Below are positions 30,894 through 43,110 of a stretch of DNA of 53,618 bases, piece after piece. Source of the DNA: Butyriboletus loyo. Lineage: Eukaryota; Basidiomycota; Agaricomycetes; Boletales; Boletaceae. The DNA lies in the NCBI GenBank assembly GCA_038093515.1, contig JBBPSI010000172.1, positions 1-53,618 on the forward strand. The letters run 5' to 3'. Numbering within the stretch: the stretch's first letter is position 1; each line of letters starts with the position of its first letter. The position numbers and the translations under genes were made by a program. The notes below the pieces were generated by a model, which saw nothing but the letters and a program-made list of their open reading frames with translations, was not told the origin of the DNA and ran no database searches.

Positions 30894-33021
30894 TCAGTCC
30901 TGGTGAATCCGCTTTCTGAACATCACTTTCGCCGTGGAGTTGGCCGAGATCAGAGACCCTATGCGCGAGCTCCGTGGACGAGTCGTATTCTCCTCGAGCT
31001 TGATGTCGTATGTCATGACGATATGAGCCAACATTGTTTTGAGTTCAGCTGCGGCAAAGAACCGGCCGGGGCTAGGGAGAGAGAAAAAATCAATACGGAT
31101 TGTGAATGGCGATCAGTGAGGGAAGAACAAACCATGCATGTCGACCGTATCCGAATGACAAATACTGAGGGGAGGTTGAGGCAAACTGATGCTTCGCGCC
31201 TTCCTCATCGTCTCCGCCCAAGTTGACGAACCGGAACGGATCAAACACCTCTGGGTTTTCGTACAGCGCGTCATCGAAATGTAATGCTACGAGGCCGGCA
31301 TTGATCCTAGTGCCTTTCGGAATCAACGTCCCGTCGGAGAACGTGAAGTCCTTTAAGGCCTTGCGCGTCAAGCTCACTAGAGAACAAAAGTGGATATGGA
31401 ATGTACACGAAGAAAATAAGGTGGAAGTGACTTACACATGTCAATGCCCTCCATGCGTGTACTCTCTTTGAAAAAACTGTCGACTTTGCGCATCTTGCCC
31501 AAGGACGTCTTCGACCATCCCTCTTTCTCCACGATAGCCTCGACTTCTTCCCGGAGGGGTTGCACATATTGAGGGTTTGCTGCTAGGTTGTAGAGCACGT
31601 GTGTAAAAACCTGAAGTTAAAAATGACTAAACGACCAAGACAGGATCCGAAGTCGCACATACGTTGGATGTTGTCTGTAACGCGGTGGATAAGGTGAACA
31701 CCACACGCCCGGAGACGACAGCAGGCACGCACGTGAATAGCAGCAAAATTGGCTGATAGGATGCGGTTCGTCAAGTCTTCGGCCGTGGGATTCGGATCTT
31801 GTGCATCCATCAACCATGATAAAAGGTCGTGCTACAAAAAAGATGAATATGGTATCCCCCACAAATAGATCGACCGACAGGTTTCTCAGTCCAGTCCTTC
31901 CCATACTCGTTCATGTATTTCCGCCGCTCCTCAATGATTGGACGAAGATGTTCTACACCCCGCCTATTATTCTTAGGGACTTTTGTGACCAAACGGGCAG
32001 CTAGGCTGTCGAGAAGGTGAGAACAGCTCCACAGACAATCAATCGTCAGGGACGTACGGCTTCAAACATTTCGGGAAAACCCCGATGACAGCGCCGCCCA
32101 TGACGGCATCAATGGTGTGTTGGATATTGAGGGCCATGAAATCCGGATTACGACCTACAATGAAGGGTCGAAGACGCAAGCATGACAAAAGGAAATACAT
32201 ACACACTGGAAGACCGACGAATGATCTATTACTGGCCCTGCATACGATCTGTTGAACAGTCGTCAATGCTGGAACACTCTTCCACTCTGTCACCCAATAT
32301 GAGCTTGAACTTATTGTCTTTGATGACACGAAACATGTTACCATCGTCTTTGAGGTCCAAAATCTCGTCGAAAGCCGTGATGATCTCATCACGCAACTCG
32401 ATATACAAGATCCCGACGTTACGAGTGAGCTGTGAGCGCATCACTGCGATATGATAGGGATTGCGGTGAATGTCGGATCCCATCATAAATTCGGAATTAA
32501 AGTCCTGTCCACGATCCTCCCTCAGTGCATGTGACAATTTGAGAGAAACGCCCTTCTCACTTCATTCGTGGCCTCCAGAAATGAAATTTCATCATCGCGG
32601 GCGTTTCGCAGTTCTTCTATATGTTCACGTCTGGTTACGATGACGGTCCAGTTGAAGAGCGTTGCTATCTTGAACGGGGCACCTTTGTGCTGAAATTACC
32701 CACGGAGGTTGGTTATAGTACCGAGCCGGAACGACGCTGCTTGCCTCTCTGTATCCCTGTCGAATTACGGCTGCACCGTTGGTCATGTACTTGACACAAG
32801 CCCACCATGAGCCTGGCCAACTACTCGATCCAACGGTCGGAAACGCATTCAGCTGAACAAGGGAAGAGATGAAGACGATGAGGACATTTCGGAGGAGATG
32901 CAATGCGATTTACATTGGGGCGCTTCGATAGCTGTACAATCCAGACGATGACCGCGGCAACGCCTGCGATAGCATAGATCACGGGTGCGCTTGCAGGTAG
33001 TTTTGGCAGTGTCTGCAGCAT
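30894..33021 (-). CDS. P450-C: cytochrome P450 monooxygenase, intact, 12 exons
   Basis: Start MLQTLPKLPASAPVIY at 33021, anchor VIYAIAGVAAVIVWIVQL, stop at 30896-30894. Exon 2 ends QGYRE before GCAAGC; exon 3 begins HKGAPFK. Microexon ACAACATCCAAC (TTSN, about 31654-31665). K-helix is ESTR, keeping Glu and Arg. Heme loop FGYGRHACPGRFF forms across intron 11. The C-terminus differs from A, B and D: after VMFRKR it reads IHQD and stops, because the usual TAG is replaced. Intron 4 again explains an apparent frame change at KWKSVPA-like exon 5. About 505 aa. Most diverged of the four intact copies, so possibly a different substrate. Confidence 0.87.
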
Positions 33022-33054
33022 TATCGTTGTGAACAATGAGAACTCATGCGTGGC

Positions 33055-33062
33055 ATTTATGC
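33055..33062 (-). promoter_or_regulatory. TATA-like box of P450-C
   Basis: Minus strand GCATAAAT, same spacing to the ATG (about 35-42 nt) within a conserved AATGAGAAC..ATGC leader shared with B and D. Weaker match than in P450-B. Confidence 0.4.
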
Positions 33063-33601
33063 GTCGCACACTCCATCGGAGCCAGTGCAAAGTGCGATGC
33101 GATATCAAGTATGCTATGATGTGGGCCTGACAACGCCAGTTTGAACAATGTCTCAACCGCGACCTAGTAAATCCGAAATTGACCAGGAACGAGGATAGCC
33201 AGAGACATTACGCTTCTGGAAATGAGAGTCTGAAATCTGGTGGGTTGTGTGTTTGTCGGATACTTGATGCAGTGACGATGTTCATGGCTCGTCGAACGCA
33301 GTGGTCAGGTGGACGACTTTCCTGTCCAGGCTGAGCATTGTTATTTTGCTTGTCCTTCTCAGTGATTTGAGTAATCAGATCGCCGCAGCCTGAAGTTCTG
33401 AATGCTCGTACGTTATTTTTTTTTCCATGTGTGCACTGCAAGGTTCTTGCTCGAAGTTGTTGGCCAAAGTGTACATGGGTCGTGGGGTCGTGGGAAACCA
33501 GTCTTTTGGGCACTCCTCCTCGACTACGAGGGAACGATATCACCACACCGTCTAATGACATCTGCCCTTCACACAATCCAGTCCTTACCACCATCCACCT
33601 G

Positions 33602-36600
33602 ATGCCGACACCCATTAACCCTTTTTCATTCGATGACGATGCCGACGATGGCGAAGGAGATTGGCAAGAAATGCCCATCGTCAAAGAAGACGACCACGTG
33701 AGCGGCCTCGACAAAGAGGATCGACGGAAATACCACTACGTCCCCAAGAAAACCGAATCGCATGCACATTCGCATTCGTGGGGGAATGCGACGGGGAACC
33801 TTATCGACGTCGACAACCAAGGTACGCAATGGCGCTCGAAAACGGAAGAGAACGAGAGCGAGTATACCAGGTTGCGAGGCGAGGAGGAGGAGGATGTGGA
33901 TGAGGTGCATCTACGGACGCGATACCTCTTCGATGAGGATACAGCGATGACGCCGTTGGGTCAGATGCAGGCGACGAAGAAGATGCTTACCGAGGCCCAG
34001 CGGATCGCTTACGTCGGTCTCTGTGCCCTTACTGCAAGGGAGATGATGCAACAGCAGAAGGATGCGCGGAGGAAAGAGTTGAAGGATGCTATCCAAGGCA
34101 TGGAGCTCTGGACATTGAAGGTGATGGGGCGACTCTACTATCATATGGACCTCGAGATTGCAGGTATCTTATCCGTTATTCTTGCCCTATTTCTACTTGG
34201 TGAACGATACACCCTAACATATATCCACAGAGCAAAAGATGATAGACAGCCTTGCGTTGCATGGCGTGCAAGCTAGCGATCTTGCTCCGTCTTTGATGAC
34301 AACACACACAATCGCCAATCCAGAATATGATCCCGTAGAAGCCAAGAAACAGGAAGTGGAGGAAGCATCACATCCGACAGAACAGGACGTTAATCTAAAA
34401 CCTTCCACATCTCCAGTTCCCCCACGCTTGCCTTCAACACCGACCACACCTACATTTCAAACGACCGCTCGTGTCCTGGAAGATACAACCGTCACTTCAT
34501 CATCTCTACCTGGTGTCACCACCACGCTCTCGTCGGTCGACAAGGATGTCACGCTTGACATTCGATGGACAGTTTTGTGCGATCTGTTCCTCATCTTAGT
34601 TGCCGACAGTGTTTATGATGCCCGTTCTCGCGTGCTGCTAGAACACGTCGCACTGAAACTCGGACTTGGTTGGATTGACGTCGTAAAGTTCGAGCGGCGC
34701 GTCACCGAAGCACTCGAAATCCAGGAAGGCGTAGAAAAGTTGGAGAATCAAGGTATCATCGAGGGATCTTCCAAGGCCGCCCAAAAAAAGCGGTACATGA
34801 TGATGGGTCTTGCAACCCTAGGTAAATCATTAAGCGTGTGCATTTGATGCGATTGGCTCATCATGCTTGTAGGTGGGGGCCTCGTTATCGGATTGTCGGC
34901 TGGGTTGTTGGCTCCAGTGATCGGTGCAGGCCTTGGCGCTGCGCTTACCACTGTCGGTATATCAGGGACGACAGGCTTCCTCGCAGGCGCGGGAGGTGCT
35001 GCAGTGATAACGACAGGTGGTGTCCTGACAGGCTCTGGTATCGCTGCACGTGGTATGGCCAGACGGACTCAAAGTGTGAGGACTTTTGATGTACTACCAC
35101 TCCATAATAACAAGCGCGTGAGTTGCATATTAACTGTGCCTGGGTAGGAACGCTGTCTTCTTCTCCACTACACTGCTCATACGTTTGTAGGTTCATGAGT
35201 GGCAAGATAGATGACGTGCGACTACCCTTTAGCGTGCTAGACCCTGTCGTTGGAGACGTATTCAGCGTCCTTTGGGAACCAGAGATGATCCGAGAAACAG
35301 GAAGTGCTCTGAGGATCCTGACGGGCGAAATCCTGACTCAGCTTGGTCAGACGGTGCTGCAGCATACTGCCATGACTGCATTGATGGGTGCTCTCCAGTG
35401 GCCGATCAGTGAGTTCTCGTCGTTTCGTTGCTATTTTTCCGAAAACCCATCTTGTCCGGTCTAGTCCTGACGAAGCTAGGCTATCTCATCGACAATCCTT
35501 GGAACAACGCCCTTGACCGAGCGCGAGCAGCTGGGAGCGTGCTTGCACAATTGTTGTTGCAGCGGCACCTTGGGGTTAGACCGATCACGTTGATCGGTTT
35601 CTCGCTCGGGGCTCGTGTCATTTTTTATGCGCTATTGGAACTTGCCAAGGTGAAGGCATTTGGTATCGTTCAGGACGTCTTCATTCTTGGCGCTACGCTC
35701 ACCGCCTCACAAAGCACGTGGTGTAGCGCGCGCAGTGCCGTTTCTGGCCGATTTGTAAACGCGTACGCAAAGACCGACTGGGTATTGAACTATCTGTTTC
35801 GCGCAACGAGCGGGGGCCTTAGTTCGGTAGCTGGGTTGAGACCGATAGAAGGTATACCTGGGGTGGAGAACGTGGACGTGACGGATAAAATTTCGGGACA
35901 CATGAGTTATCGAACGTTTATGCCGCTCATTCTCGACCAACTTGGGTTTCCTGTGACTGCGGACCACTTTGATGAACCCGTGGTACGTTACCACGCACCA
36001 AGTGGCCTTTTTTGGCGCTCATTGGCATGATGACTGATCGATGGAAACAGGAACCTGATTTTGAAGGGGACAGAGTGGTAATTCGGGAGGCTGAAGAAGC
36101 CAAGACGCAAAAGCCTGGATGGTTCTCGAAGCGCGCCAAGAAGGCGTCGCTGCCGCACACCGCTGCTTCCCGACCTCCCACCGCTGCCTCGTTTGGTTCC
36201 TCAAGGCGGAAGGCCTCGTCCAAGTCGCAAGAAGACGAGCTCCCGCCCCGGACGGATGCCACTCCAACTCCCTCGCCTTCTCCTGCCCTGACAGACACCG
36301 GTGGCAGCCCCCGTTCTCCAGAACGGCGTTCATCGGAGTCCACACCAGACGTTCCTGTTCATGCTGGTTTTGATCTAGTCGCTATGAGACACATGATCGG
36401 GGAGGCGAAGCGTCATCCCGATCAACTGGTTGTTCCGCCGTCCAAGCCGGATCTGGGTACGCCAGCACCGCCACTGTCGTTATCTTCCCCTTCAGCTCCA
36501 CCATCATTGCCACCGGTAAGACAGGCTGAGACGCTGTCCGGTGCTGTCAAGCCGGTCCCTTATGACGACCGGGACAACGGGGAAAAGTCAGGCCCGAATA

Positions 36601-37049
36601 TGCCTGATACCCTGAGCGCCACATTCATCACGTCGATGACACTACATGACAGGGACCCGTACAGAACAATCGACAAAGCGCCCGTGGAGCAACGGGAAGC
36701 GAAACTAGGTTCAGAGTCGAGTAAAGTCTTATCTCAACCGTGTTATCCACCCGAGATGAGTCCGGTATGGACTTCACCCTCGGATGCTACGTTAGGCAAT
36801 CCCTTTGCAGGGTCGACTGAAGGACTTTCGTTTGGAAGTTCTACGCGCGATCTCACACGGTCGGCTTATGCACGCAATCGGCTTGGCGCGCAATCGACAT
36901 CTGCTACCTTGCCAGGTCTATCCTTTGGTTCTCCAGATGGGACCATCACGTTCCAAGGCATGGAACCTGATCCATGGAGCTCGCCTGCCGAATTTAGGAA
37001 TACGACGGGGAAGGGGAAAGGTCTTGGTATGAATCCATGGTCCATGTAA
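33602..37049 (+). CDS. DUF726/TMCO4-type alpha/beta-hydrolase-like membrane protein, 1052 aa
   Basis: Exons: 33602-34163, 34231-34821, 34873-35143, 35191-35408, 35465-35982, 36051-37049; 3159 nt in frame. The N-terminus is acidic and hydrophilic; exon 3 encodes a Gly/Ala-rich double hydrophobic segment (about residues 386-440, GGLVIGLSAGLLAPVIGAGL). The hydrolase-like core follows: ILTVPGF, then a nucleophile elbow GFSLGAR (Ser about 594), TDWVLNYLFR and ISGHMSYR, which may supply Asp and His. The last third is Ser/Pro-rich and disordered. Known relatives are human TMCO4 and yeast Mil1 (YFL034W, reported to bind the AP-1 adaptor), so a role at endomembranes is possible; enzyme activity is unproven. 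Single copy here, no lesions, unlike its neighbours. Confidence 0.92.
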
Positions 37050-37990
37050 TCTTGGAGTGCTTCTTTGGCTTGGCGAAGAGTATGGTGGAGTTACGTCCGT
37101 CGGCGTATTGATGGCATGGATTTTGCCGCACTCGCAGAAAATGGGGGAGTGCTCTCTTGAACGCGTAGTTCATGTCGGTTGTGTGGAACCAAGGGGGCGA
37201 TAGGGCTGCTGATGGACAGAGCAGAGCATACGAAAATCTCATAACGCATGTGAGCATCTGCTATACACTCTTGGGAAACACCACTACGTTTTGGTATCGT
37301 GCGTTATGAAATTGATCCTATGCATGATGAACATATCAACTGTAACCAGCTGTGCAAATTGATCCGCCGTCGTCGTGTTCCTTCCTTGACCCACCGGGTG
37401 ATGCCTTGTTGCTCTCAACGAATTTCCGGTGCCAGCCCATTTTCGAATTCTATAGATGAAAAAAAAAACAAGAGGGAGAGAGAGGAGATTGAATACAAAG
37501 AAAAGCAGGGTGGGCGCATGTCTGCGGTTTGGGGCTGGGTGAGAACGTGGCGGACTCCGCAACTGCGTCTTTTCTGCCATTCGAAACCCTCCACGCGTGT
37601 GCTTGACGCGCTACAGAGCGGGTCTACCACAACGTCACAAATAGAGGTCGCCACAGGGTGCCTTTTTTTCTTTCCCAATTCGAGCCCCTTCGGACTCGCA
37701 GGGCTTCAGAGTCTCCTGAGCACAGAAGTGATTGCTTAGAACGACTGGTAATGCATGCGATGCATGCGGTCGGTAAGCACGGAGCAAGCACGGCTTCCCA
37801 TTGTGTGTCACCCCTCCACAAGGTGGTCTTGGTCCACAAAAAAATTATTTCGAATTGTCGTCGTGACGTGCGGAGTTTTAATATCAAGGCGAGCACCACA
37901 AGTGGGCCATTTCAAACTCCGGAATCGATGACAACTCCGAACCAGCACACGCAAGAACGCAACCGTCACGTCCGCACCATTTTTTTTTGC
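37050..37990. other. Intergenic between two single-copy genes
   Basis: No repeat module and no convincing gene on either strand. Contains an A-run (37459-37468) and a T-run region (37981-37988) typical of promoter or terminator DNA. Confidence 0.4.
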
Positions 37991-37997
37991 ATCATGT

Positions 37998-38004
37998 TAT
38001 AAAA
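37998..38004 (+). promoter_or_regulatory. TATA box of the 38157 gene
   Basis: TATAAAA, followed by a pyrimidine-rich tract at 38030-38085 (CTTTATCTTTCCTTCCCTCTCC), about 150 nt before the ATG. This is the usual core-promoter layout in filamentous basidiomycetes. Confidence 0.6.
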
Positions 38005-38156
38005 GCTCGGCTCCCCCATACCTGATACGCGAGCTTCTCCTCTAGTTCCACCTTTATCTTTCCTTCCCTCTCCAACCTTCGTCGTTGTATCGTTTTGCTT
38101 TAATACCCCTCCCCCCCACTCCCAGTGGTAGTTTCGTTCCCGTTCACAAAACGTAC

Positions 38157-38918
38157 ATGCGGTCAATCCTCAAGCACCCCCAACTATCCGATCTCCCATA
38201 TCACCAACAATGTCTAGAACCGTTCCCGTTTGCAGCATCTGCGACCGTTGAAGTCTCCCCTCACGTTCACTTTCCCCCTACCCCGACTCTCACATCGATC
38301 TTCATCACCCACTCTCCCTCGGTGTACGACCGTACCCCAGCAGAGGTGCTTCCCAACGCATGTGCATTGCCCGGTCGGCACGAGAGGGAAATCATCGACA
38401 CGTCCTACCCTCGTCGTTCCCGCCTAATGTGGGATAGGGACGCGGACGGTCCCCAAGGAGGTTACTTTCAACATTGCGGGTCCGAGGCACGCGGGATCGA
38501 GCCATCAGGTTTATCTATCCTATTTATCATTCTCTTATGCTATGCCTAACGATCTCTCCCATATATATGTGCTTCATTCGATTCTCTTTATTCAGAATCA
38601 GATGACTCGGATGTCGTGCGGACCCCGCCTGAGCCTGCGTTGGCTGGCCATCTGATCTCTGTACGATTTGGAGATCGGAGGACGAACGATGTGATGTTGC
38701 CATATTCCCCTACTCAGGACGCGATCCAGTCCGCGCTGTTGTTCTTGCCACATGCGCCGAGTACCCCGCTGAAGATGAAGAAGGGCGCGCGCCGGTCACA
38801 TAGTGTGGGTCGGATACATCCAAAAGAGCCCCGCCAAGAGAGTGCCGATGGACGGATACAGATTGGTGATTTCGGCGTTCCCACTCTCGACTTTGAGGGG
38901 TGTTTAGGTGGCTTTTGA
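38157..38918 (+). CDS. Conserved hypothetical protein, two exons, 224 aa
   Basis: Exon 1 38157-38508 and exon 2 38596-38918 (675 nt, phase 1 intron of 87 nt with GTTTAT..TTCAG). The protein begins MRSILKHPQLSDLPYHQ and contains SPHVHFPPTPTLT, YDRTPAEVLPNACALPGR and an acidic SDDSD near the splice. The C-terminal half has KMKKGARRSHSVG and ends GCLGGF. No membrane segment. The VHFPPTPTL-type motif is familiar from uncharacterised Agaricomycete proteins, but no function is known to me. Its last about 65 coding bases fall inside the right arm of the inverted duplication, and a decayed copy of them sits at about 17300-17370. Confidence 0.8.
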
Positions 38919-40722
38919 CAGACTGGATTGACACGATGTAGATCGTGCTTGCTCTCCACTTTGGCTTGACGATTTTGTGACGGAGTTGATACCACGCATA
39001 CCATGATTTGTCTGTATTACTACTGTTTGTTCGCATTCATAGATATCAAACCTTCGAAATAAATTAAATGACCCGTTCTGACGTGTCGTGAGACGGTCTA
39101 CGAAGTACGTTCGTGGTGGGGATGTTTGATGGCACCAAGTTCCCCGATCTTCACAGGGATATTTCACGGCATGTGTTGGGAGGATGGGAAGTTTGATAGC
39201 AAGGGTGTATGTACGTGCTGCCGTCACGACCAGATAGAAGCATGATGAATGGTGCGTGAACCGTTGCACTAAACCAGTAGTACAATGAACGTGTCTTGGC
39301 CCGCCCTCATTCCCTTCCGCGGCGGAGTGAAGCAAGCAGGCTAGCTACTGTGCACGTAAATCCTTGGAATCACACCATACCTAAAGTGTACAAGACAGTC
39401 ACTAGCTCGTTCCCTCTTAGCGCAGGCACAACGACCGTGACGCTGGGATCCGATAGGTCAGCGGGTGTCCACTCGGATCCCTCAAAGCATACATACCGTA
39501 CCTGAATGCCAAGAGAGCTTCTAACTCGTTCCCCCCATAGCTCAGGGTCTGATCCTGAGATCAGTACTGCGGATATGAATGAAGAATGGGTTTGATTCTG
39601 ATCCAATTCGTCGTCAGCGCACTGGAAACGATTGTGATTTAATTTCCTTTCGGTCCGGTCTTCCTATTGGTAGGTATGCGGCCGAGGTCGGGACCAACAG
39701 GGAAGCGCGATTCCCCCCAGGGCTGTGCGTCCCGCAATTCCGTCGTTCCTCTATCTACGAGAGGCAGCGGAGGAGAACAGACACGGCGTCTGACTTGTCA
39801 TTCTGAGCAGGGTGGTTTGATCATCGTCGGTACACATGGTGCGTCTATCTCAGACTGAGAAAAAAGGGAGAGAGGAGTGACATTAAACTGGGTTTGCGAG
39901 ACCGGTGGGGGCGACGCCGATATCTCGGCAGTGCTTTACTTTTGAGGAGATGCAAGAGCATGGTAAGCGATATGGGAGGCTCATGTTCGGACGGGGTAGG
40001 TACAATGCGATCAGACGCGGACTCGTCAAATGGCTTGGGAGCCCCGGCCCTTATCATCCAGAGTGCCGACTAACCAGTCGACAATCGTCGCATCCTCATA
40101 GTTGTCGGGTCCCTCGGATTCCGGGAGAGCGGGCACGTCACTCGTAGATCTACATGATGCGATGTACATGCGGGCCTGTTGACCAGCGCGGCTGTCGCTT
40201 TCTCTCAGATGGAGATATGGGGGGAGAAGTCGAGGAAGAGAGAGAGAGAGAGCGAGCGAGCACCGCGGGAATAGAAAACGGCTGGTCCTTCTCAACGTCT
40301 TGTCCCCGCACTTTGTATCAAGATTTTGACCGAGTTCTGATGACTAAGATGTCGTCAGCAGTGATGGGCCCACTAGCCCGAGGTTCGATATTTATGAGCA
40401 CCTTTGCAAGCATTCGGGGTCAACTATCGGACTGATTGGATGCTGAGGTCCCAGCACACCGTAGCACGACCAGAGGAGAAAAAGGCATGTTCTCGGAGTT
40501 GACGTCCAAAGAGTCGGTCGCCCGTCGGTGCAATCTTTTGGTTCTCGCAGCGATGAGTGCCTAGACATTGCTAGATTAGTGGAAGGTAGATTAGCAAGAA
40601 CGATTATAAGCCTGGCTTTAACGCAACAAAGTAGCGTATTACCATATAAACTAGAAGACGAACTGGTTACTAAAAAGATGGATACCCTGCGTGAAGCTCG
40701 TGAACGAGCAATTGGCATCTAG
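38850..40722 (+). repeat. Right arm of the inverted duplication
   Basis: Reverse complement of 15800-17370. It is about 300 nt longer, mainly because of a block at about 40322-40565 that the left arm lacks. Since it contains the true end of an intact gene, it is probably the source and the left arm the copy. Homology goes on through 40740-40860 and U6 into WD40-4. Confidence 0.8.
39575..40722 (+). pseudogene. Gene Q, right copy: unrecognised gene, 3' part
   Basis: Ends ARLVEGRLARTIISLALTQQ, then DELVTKKMDTLREARERAIGI and a stop at 40720-40722. Upstream pieces shared with the left copy are ADMNEEWV (here followed by a frame break, TGA), DPIRRQRTGNDCDLISF and EEMQ.HGKRYGRLMF. The final segment differs from the left copy mostly by conservative changes, so it was probably coding. 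The extra block 40322-40565 may be an intron or an exon lost at left. Family not recognised; may be intact with unresolved introns. Confidence 0.4.
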
Positions 40723-40859
40723 TCTGGCTGGGTGGCCAAACTTGGACAACTTGGGCAACCTTGTCGAGTGTGTATGTGTAGCATTTAATGAAGAGTTAGG
40801 GACAGAACTACGCCAGTATCGAAGCATGCACGACGCGGAGCATTTTATTGACCGTTTGC

Positions 40860-41300
40860 AACCATGATTCGCATATTGTATGTCCTCTGGCCCAACAGAA
40901 CGAGGCGTACTTTGTGCGCGACATGTCCAACGGAAGTTGTACGCTCCTTAAAGCCGGGTCCTGAAGTTGAGATATGGCGAGCAATCGCAGACTGCCCTTG
41001 GCAAAGAAAACAAGTTTCGCCGACGTTGACTGTTTACCTAGTCATCGCAACGAGGTCACCTACATGGGATGCGAGTCAGAAAGCACCAAAACCACGAGGC
41101 ACCTGCCTAAAGAGACTATATTGAGAATAATTATACAGCAACTGTGCACACCGTGACCACACGTAAACCAAATACATCTTGTTCCTTGACATTTCGACAC
41201 CAACGATTGTGTACCATCGCTGAGAATGTCGTCGACAAATAATGGTGTGTAGGAACTTCGAGGAGTGATTGAGTATATGCTGACAATTCAGTAAGACCAA
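40860..41300 (+). promoter_or_regulatory. U6: conserved block upstream of WD40-4
   Basis: Reverse complement of the U1/U3 block (GGCAAAGAAAACAAGTTTCGCCGA, TATTGAGAATAATTATACAGC), placed directly before WD40-4 on the plus strand. Confidence 0.55.
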
Positions 41301-41303
41301 ACC

Positions 41304-43110
41304 ATAGTACTTGACACCGGCCGCTCTCGCTATGTATACGCAGTCGTGTTCCACCCCGACGGAAAGCATGTTTTAGGCGGTGGTAATGGTGGGATTCGAC
41401 GATGGCAACTTGCGGATGGTCAACAGGTCGGGGAGCAAACAGGAATGCAGCTGCGCGCAATTTCTGCATCAGGGAATCACAAATGGATCGTATGCGGGAC
41501 TCAGGAGGGGGCAAGTGTGTGGGATGCAGAGCTGCATGAAAAAGTCACTGAGGTGGAGGGCACAGGTAATGTGGTTGCTGCAGTCGATGTTTCCCCGGAT
41601 TCAACCAGGTTTGCCACTGGGACTGGAGAGGGTGAAAACAGTGCAAGCATTTGGAGCATTGCAAGCGGGCAGAGACTCGTTGGCCCGCTCAAACATGACA
41701 AGCAGGTCAATGGAATCAAATTCTCTTCCAATGGTGACCACATCGCCACTGCCACAGTTCGTAGCTCCATCCGCATTTTCAACAGTCACAACGGTGACCA
41801 GCTCCTCGTCATCCCTACTGAGGTATCTCAATGGCATGCAACCACCCCGCTTGCTTGGTCAGGCGACGATCAGCAAATTTTTGCTGTGTCCTGTGACAAC
41901 AGAATAAGATCTTTTGATGTTTCCACTGGGTCCCAACTAGCTGAATCACCAATTCTCCATGATGGCCATGATGAAGTCCACTGTCTGGCTCTCGCCACCA
42001 ATGGCAAATACATTGCTACATTCGTGGCATATCGTTCAATCTTGTTTCTAGCCACATCAACACTGACTCAGATTGGCCCTGTCATCGAAGACGTTGAAGG
42101 GTTGCGCTCAGCTGTGCTCTCTCCAGACAGTTACTATCTCGTAACTGGACGATTGGATGGGAAAATTGTCATACATGATCTCAACAACGTTCTGCCAGGC
42201 CTGGATGGACCTTTTCATGCACGTACTTGATTCATTATGCTCCCAGCATGAGGGGCGAACCCCCACGCTGACAAAATATGTTAGGCATCTGCCCATGAGG
42301 AAGGACAGCAAGATGAGCAACCTTCGACATTGGGCGGCCACGACTCAAATTCGGTATGAGTTTGTCATTCTGTCACTAAAAGTGTTGCGCTGACCTCATC
42401 GTGTACATACAACAGGAAGATCGGGATGTCCTCGATGTATGAGTTCGTTCGTTTTGACCTCCAAGTGAGTGTTCACGATGGTATAGGTCGAGGTGGCGTC
42501 AAGCACCCCAGGTCCTCAATTCGACTTTGACGAGGTTCGTCACCACTTCATCCGCCTCTTATCTGTGTGTTGACTCTGCTGCAGCCACCGTCCCCGTCTT
42601 CCTCTACCCATCCCAGGGAGGATGAGGTACTGACACGTGCAGAGCGAAATCTCGACACTGTCGGGTCACGCCATGGCCGTTCGATATTCAAAGGGTTGCT
42701 ACGGAGGAAGAGTCACCAGGACGTCACTTCACATCAGCCTGACCGAGGTTCTGGAAAATCCCGCCAGCCCGCCGATCGTCGATCTCCTTCTCACTCACCA
42801 GCGAGATTGGATGTCACCAATGAAGGACCTTCGAGAATGGCCGCAGGTCGACAGTACCGTTCATTTCGGATGCAGTGTGGCTAACATATCGTCTTAGCGG
42901 TCGGTTGCAACAAACCCCACGAGGCCAAAGGTTGGTTGTTCCTCGGATCCGTATGCAGGGATTTATCACACGTCACAGCGTAAATCGCGTCGCAAGGCCG
43001 CTGTTCGCAACCGTCCGAACCAAGTTACTTCCCATGGCGGACAAAGTGCGGTGGATCCAGGGACAGCAGACCCCGTGTGTCTTTTTTTCGTGATGTGGAT
43101 TTCGTCATGA
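41304..43110 (+). pseudogene. WD40-4: WD40 gene with lost start and damaged splice sites
   Basis: Exon 1 (41304-42218) is open for 305 codons and encodes seven blades (ends IRRWQ, VWDAE, IWSIA, RIFNS, SFDVS, FLATS, IHDL), but its first codon is ATA as in WD40-1. The exon 1 donor GTAAGTACTTG of WD40-3 reads GCACGTACTTG here, so reading runs to TGA at once. In exon 5 the end CCTAATAAA plus donor is replaced by CGACAG. Exon 6 starts at 42898 and ends at a TGA (43108-43110) caused by extra T residues. Propeller residues are still well kept, so decay is recent. Confidence 0.82.

Noticed and set aside
33626..36345. Several minus-strand frames of 70-138 aa
   Set aside because: They are antisense shadows of the DUF726 gene, whose six exons explain the region.
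40226..40258. GA-rich microsatellite
   Set aside because: Short and imperfect; ordinary low-complexity DNA inside the repeat arm.
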